DNA of 64,000 nucleotides from Paulownia fortunei (lineage: Eukaryota > Streptophyta > Magnoliopsida > Lamiales > Paulowniaceae), in contig JAGSPU010000374.1 in the NCBI GenBank assembly GCA_019321725.1, forward strand, positions 103,281 to 167,280, in the 5' to 3' direction. Position 1 is the first letter of the stretch. Each line of letters starts with the position of its first letter. Both the position numbers and the translations under genes were made by a program. The notes beneath the pieces were generated by a model. That model was not told the origin of the DNA, searched no databases, and saw nothing but the letters and a program-made list of their open reading frames with translations. Shown here one piece after another: positions 1 through 10,800 of the stretch.

Positions 1-1234
1 ATTTAAATAAATAATAATTAAAATAAAAAAATCATAACAAATGTAACTATGCTTTAAATCACAAAACCCTAAATCATAATTATGCAAATAAAATTTTATA
101 AATAAATAATTAAAAAATTACTCATATATTTACATACACTAAGATAGGTTTATTTCCTAAATCATAATTTTATTTCAACTACTTATATAGAATATACATT
201 GTAAATAAATAGTAAATATTCTTGTTCACATTCACCATTTAAAGAAATAAAATGCTAATATTGAAAATAAATATAATTAAAATCCCAAAATTTCATATTG
301 AATATAACAAAATATTAAATCACAAAACTTAAATTCTAATTTATGCAAATAAAATTAGGTAATGCAATTAGAAATAAACAATCAAAAAAATACACTTTTT
401 TATTATAATTTTAATTAAAATCACAAAAGTTTGTTCACATATACCATTCGAATCAATAAATTACTCATACCAAACATAATGAATAAATAATCTAATTTAC
501 ATACACCTATCAAAATTACAAACTAAAATATTATTTTTTAAAATAAAATAATAAAATCTCAAGATCAATAATGAATTCACTTTGTAACTTAATTTTTTCA
601 AAAAATTTAAATCATAAAATAAATTATACAAAGAATAATTTTATTTTTTAAATTATAAATTTAATTTGGATTACTCATTGAATATACATGGCAAATAAAT
701 AGTAAATACTTGATCACACACACTATTCAAATAAACTAATTACTTATATTAATTATAATTATAAATAAAATCACAAAATTTCATATTGAGCCAAATTCTT
801 AATATACACTACAACCAAATATACATACACTATTCAATTCAATATATTTCTCATATTAAATAAATAAAATCCAAAAACCCGAGAAGATGCATTAAGATAC
901 TTTATTCCTAAATCCAAATTTTATTTCAACTACTTATATAGAATATAAATTGTGAACAAATAGTAAATATTCTTGTTCACATACACCAATTAAATAAATA
1001 ACAATTAAAATAAAAAAATTCATATTGAATATAACTAAACATTAAATCACGAAACCCTAAATCATAATTTATGCATACAAAATTAGGTAATATAATTATA
1101 AATAAATAATAAAAAAATTACTCATATTTACATACGCTAAGATTGGTTTATTTCATAAATCATAATTTCATTTCAACTACTTATATAGAATATAAATTGT
1201 AAACAAATAATAAATATTCTTGTTCACATACACC
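1..1234. repeat. AT-rich satellite HOR, copy 1 (full)
   Basis: Six subunits start near 1, 236, 446, 725, 832 and 988. Subunits 1 and 6 are clearly paralogous: both run AATTAAAATAAAAAA, then a C-rich island AAACCCTAAATCATAA, then TACTCATAT and a TATATAGAA segment. The AAACCCTAAA motif lies at 64-73 and again near 1052-1061. The window starts inside the array, so position 1 is a convenient phase, not a biological boundary. Confidence 0.85.
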
Positions 1235-2481
1235 ATTTAAATGAATAATAATTAAAATAAAAAATTCATAACGAATGTAACTATGATTTAAATCACAAAA
1301 CCCTAAATCATAATTTATGCAAATAAAATTACGTAATATAATAATAAATATACAATGAGAAAATTACTCATATATTTACATACACTAAGATAGGTTTATT
1401 TCCTAGATCATAATTTTATTTCAACTACTTATATAGAACATACATTGTAAATAAATAGTAAATATTCTTGTTCACATTCACCATTTAAAGAAATAAAATG
1501 CTAATATTGAATATAAATATAATTAAAATTACAAAATTTCATATTGAATATAACGAGACATTAAATCACAAAACTTTAAATTCTAATTTATGCAAATAAA
1601 ATTAGGTAATGCAATTACAAATAAACAATCAAAAAAAATACACTTTTTTATTATAATTTTAATTAAAATCACAAAAGTTTATTCACATACACCATTCGAA
1701 TCAATAAATTATACATACCAAACATTATGAATAAATAATCTAATTTACATACACCTATATAAATTACAAACTAAAATACTATTTTTAAAAATAAAATAAT
1801 AAAATTGCAAGATCAATAATGAATTCACTTTGTAACTTAATTTTTTCAAAAAATTTAAATCATAAAATAAATTATACAAAGCATAATTTTATTTTTTAAA
1901 TTATAAATTTAATTTGGATTACGCATAGAATATACATGGCAAATAAATAGTAAATACTTGTTCACACACACTATTCAAATAAACTAATTACTTATATTAA
2001 TTATAATTATAAATAAAATCACAAAATTTCATATTGAACCAAATCCTTAATATACACTACAACCAAATTTACATACACCATTCAATTCCATATATTACTC
2101 ATATTAAATAAATAAAATCCTAAAACCTACAAAGATGCACTAAGATACTTTATTCCTAAATCCAAATTTTATTTCAACAACTTATATAGAATATAAATTA
2201 TAAACAAATAGTAAATATTCTTGTTCACATACACCAATTAAATGAATAACAATTAAAATAAAAAAATCATATTGAATATAACTAAACATTAAATCACAAA
2301 ACCCTAAATCATAATGTATGCGTACAAAATTAGGTAATATAATTATAAATAAATAATCAAAAAATTACTCATATTTACATATGCTAAGATTGGTTTATTT
2401 CCTGAATCATAATTTCATTTCAACTACTTATATAGAATATAAATTGTAAACAAATAATAAATATTCTTGTTCACATACACC
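1235..2481. repeat. AT-rich satellite HOR, copy 2 (full)
   Basis: It has the same six-subunit order as copy 1 and is 1,247 bp long. The first subunit reads ATTCATAACGAATG, where copy 1 and the truncated copy 4 read ATCATAACAAATG. Subunit 6 begins near 2233. AAACCCTAAA occurs at 1298-1307 and 2299-2308. Differences from copy 1 are scattered substitutions and 1-2 base indels. Confidence 0.85.
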
Positions 2482-3480
2482 ATTTAAATAACTAATAATT
2501 AAAATAAAAAATTCATAACGAATGTAACTATGCTTTAAATCACAAAACCCTAAATCATAATTTATGCAAATAAAATTAGGTAATATAATAATAAATAAAT
2601 AATCAAAAAATTACTCATATATTTACATACACTAAGATAGGTTTATTTCCTAAATCAAAATTTCATTTCAACTTCTTATATAGAACATACATTGTAAATA
2701 AATAGTAAATATTCTTGTTCACATTCACCATTTAAAGAAATAAAATGCTAATATTGAATATAAATATAATTAAAATCACAAAATTTCATATTGAATATAA
2801 CGAAACATTAAATCACAAAACCTTAAATTCTAATTTATGCAAATAAAATTAGGTAATACAATTACAAATAAACAATCAAAAAATACACTTTTTTATTATA
2901 ATTTTAATTAAAATCACAAAAGTTTATTCACATACACCATTCGAATCAATAAATTACTCATACCAAACATTATGAATAAATAATCTAATTTACATACACC
3001 TATCAAAATTACAAACTAAAATCCTATTTTTTAAAATAAAATAATAAAATCGCAAGATCAATAATGAATTCACTTTGTAACTTAATTTTTTCAAAAAATT
3101 TAAATCATAAAATAAATTATACAAAGCATAATTTTATTTTTTAAATTATAAATTTAGTTTGGATTACTCATAGAATATACATGGCAAATAAAAAGTAAAT
3201 ACTTGTTTACACACACTATTCAAATAAACTAATTACTTATATTAATTATAATTATAAATAAAATCACAAAATTTCATATTAAACCAAATCCTTAATATAC
3301 ACTACAACCAAATTTACATACAGCATTCAATTCCATATATTACTCATATTAAATAAATAAAATCCTAAAACCCAAAAAGATGCACTAAGATACTTTATTC
3401 CTAAATCCAAATTTTATTTCAACTACTTATATAGAATATAAATTGTAAACAAATAGTAAATATTCTTGTTCACATACACC
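2482..3480. repeat. AT-rich satellite HOR, copy 3, missing subunit 6
   Basis: This unit is 999 bp, about 248 bp shorter than copy 2. Subunits 1 to 5 are present. The sequence then runs from the end of subunit 5 (TTGTTCACATACACC near 3468-3480) straight into a subunit-1-type start at 3481. The missing block equals subunit 6 in size. Subunits 6 and 1 are similar, so unequal exchange between them explains the loss. Confidence 0.85.
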
Positions 3481-3780
3481 ATTTAAATAAATAATAATTA
3501 AAATAAAAAAATCATAACAAATGTAACTATGCTTTAAATCACAAAAACCTAAATCATAATTTATGCAAATAAAATTAGGTAATATAATATTAAATAAATA
3601 ATCAAAAAATTACTCATATATTTACATACACTAAGATAGGTTTATTTCCTAAATCATAATTTTATTTCAACTACTTATATATATATACATTGTAAATAAT
3701 TAGTAAATATTCTTGTTCACATACACCATTTAAAGAAATTAAATGCTAATATTGAAATATAAATATTCACATACACCATT
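3481..3780. repeat. AT-rich satellite HOR, copy 4, truncated at the array border
   Basis: Subunit 1 is present (3481 to about 3728). Subunit 2 starts as ATTTAAAGAAATTAAATGC, but after about 35 bp it jumps to a short piece of subunit-start box (TTCACATACACCATTCAAA, ending near 3783). The second satellite begins there. The jump shows a deletion just inside the array edge. Subunit 1 resembles that of copy 1 more than those of copies 2 and 3 (ATCATAACAAATG). Confidence 0.8.
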
Positions 3781-3790
3781 CAAATTTTTG
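3771..3790. other. Junction between the AT-rich satellite and the 597 bp satellite
   Basis: To the left the sequence is the AT-satellite box CACATACACCATTCAAAT. To the right it is subrepeat C of the 597 bp satellite, recognisable from AATTTTTGCAACTCAAATTTT onward. The two alignments overlap by only 2-3 bases near 3782-3785. There is no transposon end, target-site duplication or unique spacer. The change is abrupt and the first 597 bp monomer enters part-way through, in C. Confidence 0.85.
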
Positions 3791-6700
3791 CAACTCAAAT
3801 TTTCACCTCCACCCTCCTACTAATATCTCTGATGTGTTTTCTTTTATAAGATATAGAATACAGAAAATCCTAGTTTTGGCAATAGAAAGTTTCACCATGA
3901 AAACGCCATGCCATCCCCACCCTTTCGCTACCCTCTGTCTTAGCTTATATATTTCATTATGTAAAATCAAAAAGTCCTAACTTTTGCTACTGAAAATTTC
4001 ACTGTACAAAAATAGGCCACCCCACCCCTTCGCTACTCTCTCTTGTATTAAGTGTTCTATGATATACAATCCTAAAAATTCTAATTTTTGCTAATAAAAT
4101 TTTAATAGTACAAATCCAAGGCTACTACTACCATCTCATTAGTGTCGGACATTTGTTGTGTACTTAAGAATGTAAAATCTAATAAACCCTAGTTTTTGCA
4201 AAAAATATTTTCACCCCACTAGCTTGCAAATATTCCTCTAGTGTTTTGTACTTTATGATGCATAATCTAAAAATTCCTAGTTTTTAATCCTAAAGATTTA
4301 ACAAAATAAACACGAGGCCATCCTCGTGCCTCGCTACTCTGTTGTTTCTGAATTTTCAGACGCAAAATCTAAAAAATCCCAATTTCTGCAACTCAAATTT
4401 TCACCTCCACCCTCCCACTAATATCTCTGATGTGTTTTCTATTATAAGATATACAATACCGAAAACCCTAATTTTGGTAATAGAAATTTTCAAAAGAAAA
4501 TCGCCTTGCGATCCCCACATTTTCGCTACTCTCTCTCTTAGCTTATGTATTTTATGATGTAAAAAATCAAAAAACCCTAACTTTTGCTACTGAAAATTTC
4601 ACAGTACAAAAATAGGCCACCCCACCCCTTCGCTACTCTCTCTTGTATTAAGTGTTATATAATGTACAATTCTAAAAACTCTAATTTTTGCTAATAAAAT
4701 TTTAATAGTGCAAATCCAAGGCTACTAATATCATCTCATTAGTGTCGGACATTTGTTCTGTGTTTAAGGATGTAGAATCTAATAAACCTTAGTTTTTGCT
4801 AAAAATATTTTCACCCCACCAACTCGCCAATATTCCTTGAGTATTTTGTGCTTTATGATGCATAATCCAAAAAACCTTTGTTTTTACTCCTATAGTTTTA
4901 ATAAAAAAAACACCAGGTCACCTCGTCCCTTGCCACTCTCTGTTGTTTCATTATTTTCAGATGCAAAATTTAAAAATCCCCAATTTCTGCAACTTAAATT
5001 TTCACCTCCACCCTCCCACTAACATCTCTGATGTGTTTTTTATTATAAGATATAGAATACAGAAAACCCTAATTTTGGCAATAGAAAGTTTCACCATAAA
5101 ATCGCCATGCCATCCCCACCCTTTCGCTACTCTCTTTCTCAGCTTATGTATTTTATGGTGTAAAATCAAAATGCGCTAACTTTTGTTACTGAAAATTTCA
5201 GTACAAAAATAAGCCACCCCCGCCCCTTCGCTACTCTCTCTTGTATTAAGTGTTCTATGATATACAATACTAAAAACCTTAATTTTTGCTAATAAAATTT
5301 TAATAGTACAAATCTAAGGCTACTACTACCAGCTCATTAGTGTCGGATATTTGTTCTGTGTTTAAGCATGTAAAATCTAATAAACCCTAGTTTTTGCTAA
5401 AAGTATTTTCACCCCACCAGCTCGCAAATATTCCTCCAGTGTTTTGTACTTTATGATGCATAATCCAAAAAACCCTAGTTTTTGCTCCGAAAGTTTTAAC
5501 AAAAAAGACACAAGGCCACCCTCGTCACTCGTTACTCTCTGTTGTGTTTGTATTTTCACATGCAAAATCTAAAAAACCCAAATTTCTGCAACTCAAATTT
5601 TCACATCCACCCTTCCACTACTTCCTCTGATGTGTTTTCTATTATAAGATATAGAATACAGAAACCCTAATTTTGGTAATAGAAAGTTTCACCATAAAAA
5701 TGCCATGCCATCCCCACCCTTTCGCTACTCTCTCTCTTAGCTTATGTATTTTATGATGTAAAATCAAAAATCCTAACTTTTGCTACTGAAAATTTCACAG
5801 TACAAAAATAGGTCACCCCCACCCCGTCGCTACTCTCTCTTGTATTTAGTGTTCTATGATGTATAATCCTAAAAACCCTAATTTTTGCTAAAAAAATTTT
5901 AATTGTACAAATCCAAGGCTACTACTATCATCTCATTACTGTCAGACATTTGTTCTATGTTTAAGGATGTAAAATCTAATAAACCCTAGTTTTTGCTAAA
6001 AATATTTTTCACCCCACCAGCTCGCAAGTATTCTTATAGTGTTTTGTACTTTATGATGCATAATCTAAAAAATCCTAGTCTTTACTCCTAAAGATTTAAC
6101 AAAATAAACACCAGGCCATCTTCGTGCCTCGCTACTCTCTGTTGTTTCTGTATTTTCAGATGCAAAATCTAAAAATCTAAACTTCTGCAACTCAAATTTT
6201 CACATCCACCCTCCCATTAACATCTCCGATGTGTTTTCTATTATAAGATATAGAATACAGAAAACCCTAGTTTTGGCAATAGAAAGTTTCACCATAAAAA
6301 AGCCATGCCATCCCCACCCTTTCGCTACTCTCTTTCTTAGCTTATGTATTTTATGATGTAAAATCAAAAAGTTCTAATTTTTGCTACTGAAAATTTTACA
6401 GTACAAAACAGACCACCCCCACCCCTTCGCTGTTCTCTCTTGTATTTAGTGTTCTATCATGTACAATCCTAAAAATTCTAATTTTTGCTAATAAAATTTT
6501 AATAGTGCAAATCTAACGCTACTACCCTCTCATTAGTGTCGGAGTTTCATTCTGTGTTTAAGTATGTAAAATCTAATAAACCCTAGTTTTGGCTATAAAT
6601 ATTTTCACCTCACCAGCTCATTAATATTTCTCTAGTGCTTTGTACTTTATGATGCATAATCCAAAAAATCCTAATTTTTACTCCGAAAGTTTTAACAAAA

Positions 6701-7872
6701 AAAACACCAGACCACGCTCGTGCCTTGCTACTCTCTGTTGTTTCTATATTTTCAGATGCAAAATCTAAAAAATCCCAATTTTTGCAACTCAAATTTTCAC
6801 CTCCACCCTCCCACTAACATCTCTGATGTGTTTTCTATTATAAGATATAGAATATAGAAAATCCTAATTTTGGCAATGGAAAGTTTCACCATAAAATTGC
6901 CATGTCATCCCCACCCTTTTGCTACTCTCTCTCTTAGCTTATGTATTTTATGATGTAAAATCGAAAAGTCCTAACTTTTGCTACTGAGAATTTTATAGTA
7001 CAAAAATAAGCCACCCCCACCCCTTTGATACTCTCTCTTGTATTAAATGTTCTATGATATATAATCCTAAAAACCCTAATTTTTGCTAATAAAATTTTGA
7101 TACTACAAATCCAAGGCTATTACTACCATCTCATTAGTGTCGGACATTTGTTCTGTGTTTAAGGATGTAAAATCTAATAAACCCTAGTTTTTACTAAAAA
7201 ATTTCACCCCACCAGCTCGCAAATATTCCTATAGTGTTTTGTACTTTATGATGCATAATCTAAAAAATCCTAGTCTTTACTCCCAAAGATTTAACAAAAT
7301 AAACACCAGGCCATCCTCGTGCCTTGCTACTCTCTTTTATTTTTGTATTTTTAGACGCAAAATCTAAAAAATCCAAAGTTCTGTAACTCAAATTTGCACA
7401 TCCCCTCCCCCTAACATCTCTGATGTGTTTTTCTATTATAAGATAGAATACAGAAAATCCTAGTTTTGGCAATAGAAAGTTTCACCATAAAAACGCCATG
7501 CCATCCCCACCCTTTCGCTACTCTCTTTCTTAGCTTATGCATTTTATGATGTAAAATCAAAAAGTTCTAATTTTTGCTACTGAAAATTTTACAGTACAAA
7601 AACAGACCACCCCCACCCCTTCGTTGTTCTCTCTTGTATTAAGTGTTCTATGATGTACAATCCTAAAAACCCTAATTTTTGCTAATAAAATTTTAATTGT
7701 ACAAATCCAAGGCTACTACTATCATCACAATAGTGTCGAACATTTGTTCTGTGTTTAAGGATGAAAAATCTAATAAACCCTGGTTTTTGCTAAAAATATT
7801 TTCACCCCACCAGCTCGCAAATATTCCTATAGTGTTTTGTACTTTATGATGCATAATCTAAAAAATTCTAGT
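3783..7872 (+). repeat. Divergent 597 bp monomers at the array edge
   Basis: About 6.8 monomers lie between the AT satellite and the first HOR. Neighbouring monomers differ at many sites and by small indels, with no larger period evident. Both forms of subrepeat A occur: CTCGCAAAT after a TTTTTGCTAAAAATATT lead, and CTCGCTAAT or CTCATTAAT after a TTTGGCTATAAATATT lead. The higher diversity at an array edge fits reduced homogenisation there (inference). Confidence 0.85.
6594..6601 (+). promoter_or_regulatory. Candidate TATA-like element in subrepeat A (representative copy)
   Basis: TATAAATA matches a eukaryotic TATA box and sits in the GGCTATAAATATTTTCACC form of subrepeat A. The same form recurs in many monomers (for example 8388, 9575, 13166 and 51541). 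In the clean 1,675 bp HOR, one A copy is changed to TATAAGTA. In AT-rich repeats such matches arise easily, and no transcript evidence is visible, so promoter activity is speculative. Confidence 0.12.
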
Positions 7873-10800
7873 TTTTACTCCTAAAGATTTAACAAAATAA
7901 ACACCAGGCCATCCTCGTGCCTCGCTACTCTCTATTGTTTCTCTATTTTCAGACGCAAAATCTAAAAAATCCCAACTTCTGTAACTCAAATTTTTACCTC
8001 CACTCTCCCACTAACATCTCTGATGTATTTTCTATTATAAGATGTAGAATACAGAAAACCGTAGTTTTGATAATAGAAAGTTTCACCATAAAAACGCCAT
8101 GCCATCCCCACCCTTTCGCTACTCTCTTTCTTAGCTTATGTATTTTATGATGTAAAATCAAAAAGTTATAATTTTTGCTACAGAAAATTTCACAGTACAA
8201 AAACAGACCACCCCCACCCCTTCGTTGCTCTTTCTTGTATTTTGTGTTATATCATGTACAATCCTAAAAATTCTAATTGTTCGTAATAAAATTTTAATAG
8301 TGCAAATCCAAGGCTACTACGCTCTTGTTAGTATCGGACTTTTGTTCTGTGTTTAAGCATGTAAAATCTAATAAACCCTAGTTTTGGCTATAAATATTTT
8401 CACCTCACCAGCTCGCTAATATTCCTCTAGTACTTTGTACTTTATAACGCATAATCCAAAAAATCCTAGTTCTTGCTCCGAAAGTTTTAACAAAAAAAAT
8501 ACCAGCCCACCCTCATGCCTCGCTACTCTCTGTTATTTTTGTATTTTCAGACACAAAATCTAAAAAATCCCAACTTCTTTAACTCAAATTTTTACCTCCA
8601 CCCTCCCACTAACATCTCTAATGTGTTTTCTTTTATAAGATATGGAATACAGAAAACCCTAGTTTTGGCAATAGAAAGTTTCACTATAAAAACGCCATGC
8701 CATCCCCAACCTTTCGCTACTCTCTTTCTTAGCTTATGTATTTTATGTTGTAAAATCAAAAAGTTCTAATTTTTGCTACTGAAAATTTCACAGTATAAAA
8801 ACAGACCACCCCACCCCTTTGCTGCTATCTCTTGTATTTAGAGTTCTATCATGTACAATCCTAAAAATTCTAATTTTTCGTAATAAAATTTTAATAATGC
8901 CAATCCAAGGCTACTACCCTCTCATTAGTGTCGGACTTTTGTTATGTGTTTAAACTTGAAAAATCTAATAAACCCTAGTTTTGGATATAAATATTTTCAC
9001 CTCACCAGCTCGCTAATATTTCTTTAGTGCTTTGTACTTTATGACGCATAATCCAAAAAATCATAATTTTTAACGAAAAAAACACCAGCCCACCCTCGTG
9101 CCACGCTACTCTCTGTTGTTTCTATATTTTCAGATGCAAAATCTAAAAAATCCAAATTTCTGGAACTCAAATTTTCACCACCACCCTCACACTAGTATCT
9201 CTGATGTATTTTCTATTATAAGATACAGAATACAGAAAACTCTAGTTTTGGCAATAGAAAGTTTCACTATAAAAACGCCATGCCATCCCTACCCTTTCGC
9301 TACTCTCTCTCTTAGCTTATGTATTTTATGATGTAAAATCAAAAAGTTCTAATTTTTGCTACTAAAAATTTCACAGTACAAAAAGAGACCACCCCCACCC
9401 CTTCACTGTTCTCTCTTATATTTACTGTTCTATCATGTACAATCATAAAAATTCTAAATTTTGCTAATAAAATTTTAATTGTGCAAATCCAGGGCTACTA
9501 CTCTCTCGTTAGTGTCAGACTTTTATTCTGTGTTTATGCATGTAAAATCTAATAAACCCTTGTTTTGGCTATAAATATTTTCACCTCACCAACTCGCTAA
9601 TATTCCTCTAGTGCTTTGTACTTTATGATGCCTAATCCAAAAAATTCTAGTTTATTCTCCGAAAGTTTTAACAAAAAAAACACCAGGCCTCATGCCTTGC
9701 TAGTCTCTGTTGTTTCTGTATTTTCACACATAAAATATAAAATATCCCAATTTCTGCAACTCAAATTTTCACCTCCACCCTCCCACCCTCCCACTAACAT
9801 CTCTGATGTGTTTTCTATTATAAGATATAGAATATAGAAAATCCTAATTTTGGTAATAGAAAGTTTCACCATAAAATTGCCATGCCATCCCCACCCTTTC
9901 GCTACTCTCTCTCTTAGCTTATGTATTTTATGATGTAAAATCAAAAAGTCCTAACTTTTGCTACTGAAAAGTTCACAGTACAAACATAAGCCACCCCAAC
10001 CCCTTCGCTACTCTCTCTTGTATTAAATGTTCTATGATATACAATCCTAAAAACCCTAATTTTTGCTAATAAAATTTTAATAGTACAAACCCAAGGCTAT
10101 TACTACTATCTCATTAGTGTCGCACATTTGTTCTGTGTTTAAGGATGTAAAATCTAATAAACCCTTGTTTTGGCTATAAATATTTTCACCTCACCAGCTC
10201 GCTAATATTGTTCTAGTGCTTTGTACTTTATGACGCATAATCCAAAAAATCCTAGTTTTTGCTCCGAATGTTTTAACAAAACAAACACCAGGCCACCCTC
10301 GTGCCTTGTTGGTCTCTGTTGTTTCTGTATTTTCACATGTAAAATCTAAAAAATCCCAATTTCTGCAACTCAAATTTTCACCTCCACCCTCCCACTAACA
10401 TCTCTGATGTGTTTTCTATTATAAGATATAGAATATAGAAAATCCTAATTTTGGTAATAGAAAGTTTCACCATAAAATTGTCATGCCATCCCCACCCTTT
10501 CGCTACGCTCTCTCTTAGCTTATGTATTTTATGATGTAATATCGAAAAGTCCTAACTTTTGCTACTGAAAATTTCACAGTACAAACATAAGCCACCCCAA
10601 CCCCTTCGATACACTCTCTTGTATTAAATGTTCTATAATATACAACCCTAAAAACCCTAATTTTTGCTAATAAAATTTTAATAGTACAAATCCAAGGCTA
10701 TTACTACTATCTCATTAGTGTCGCACATTTGTTCTATGTTTAAGGATGTAAAATCTAATAAACCTTAGTTTTTGCAAAAAATATTTTCACCCCACCGGCT

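Larger units (their letters stand above)
1..3780. repeat. AT-rich satellite array with ~1,240 bp higher-order repeat
   Basis: This is a tandem array of very AT-rich DNA, mostly A/T runs with short fixed islands. The same landmark (ATTTAAATAA followed by AATAATTAAAATAAAAAA) recurs at 1, 1235, 2482 and 3481, so the spacings are 1,234, 1,247 and 999 bp. Inside each unit, a box like CACATACACCATT marks the start of each subunit. The canonical unit has six subunits of about 235, 210, 279, 107, 156 and 247 bp. No frame of useful length is open. It is unrelated in sequence to the 597 bp satellite that follows. The family is not one I recognise by name. Its function is unknown; a structural heterochromatin role is only inference. 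Confidence 0.95.

Noticed and set aside
64..73. Interstitial telomere array
   Set aside because: AAACCCTAAA occurs only as single copies once or twice per repeat unit, never as a run of telomere repeats.
1..3780. Replication origin, organellar or AT-rich bacterial DNA
   Set aside because: The region is an ordered tandem HOR with no genes, no iteron-like short sites and direct continuity with a second satellite. AT content alone does not support an origin.
7917..8150. Recurrent ~77-codon plus-strand frame beginning in subrepeat B and ending in D (many copies, for example 7917, 9098, 14489, 54061, 58845)
   Set aside because: It recurs because the DNA repeats every 597 bp. Many copies need a GTG start (CTCGTGCCTCGC), the frame is interrupted in other monomers by one-base indels, the composition is low-complexity, and no family motif is visible.
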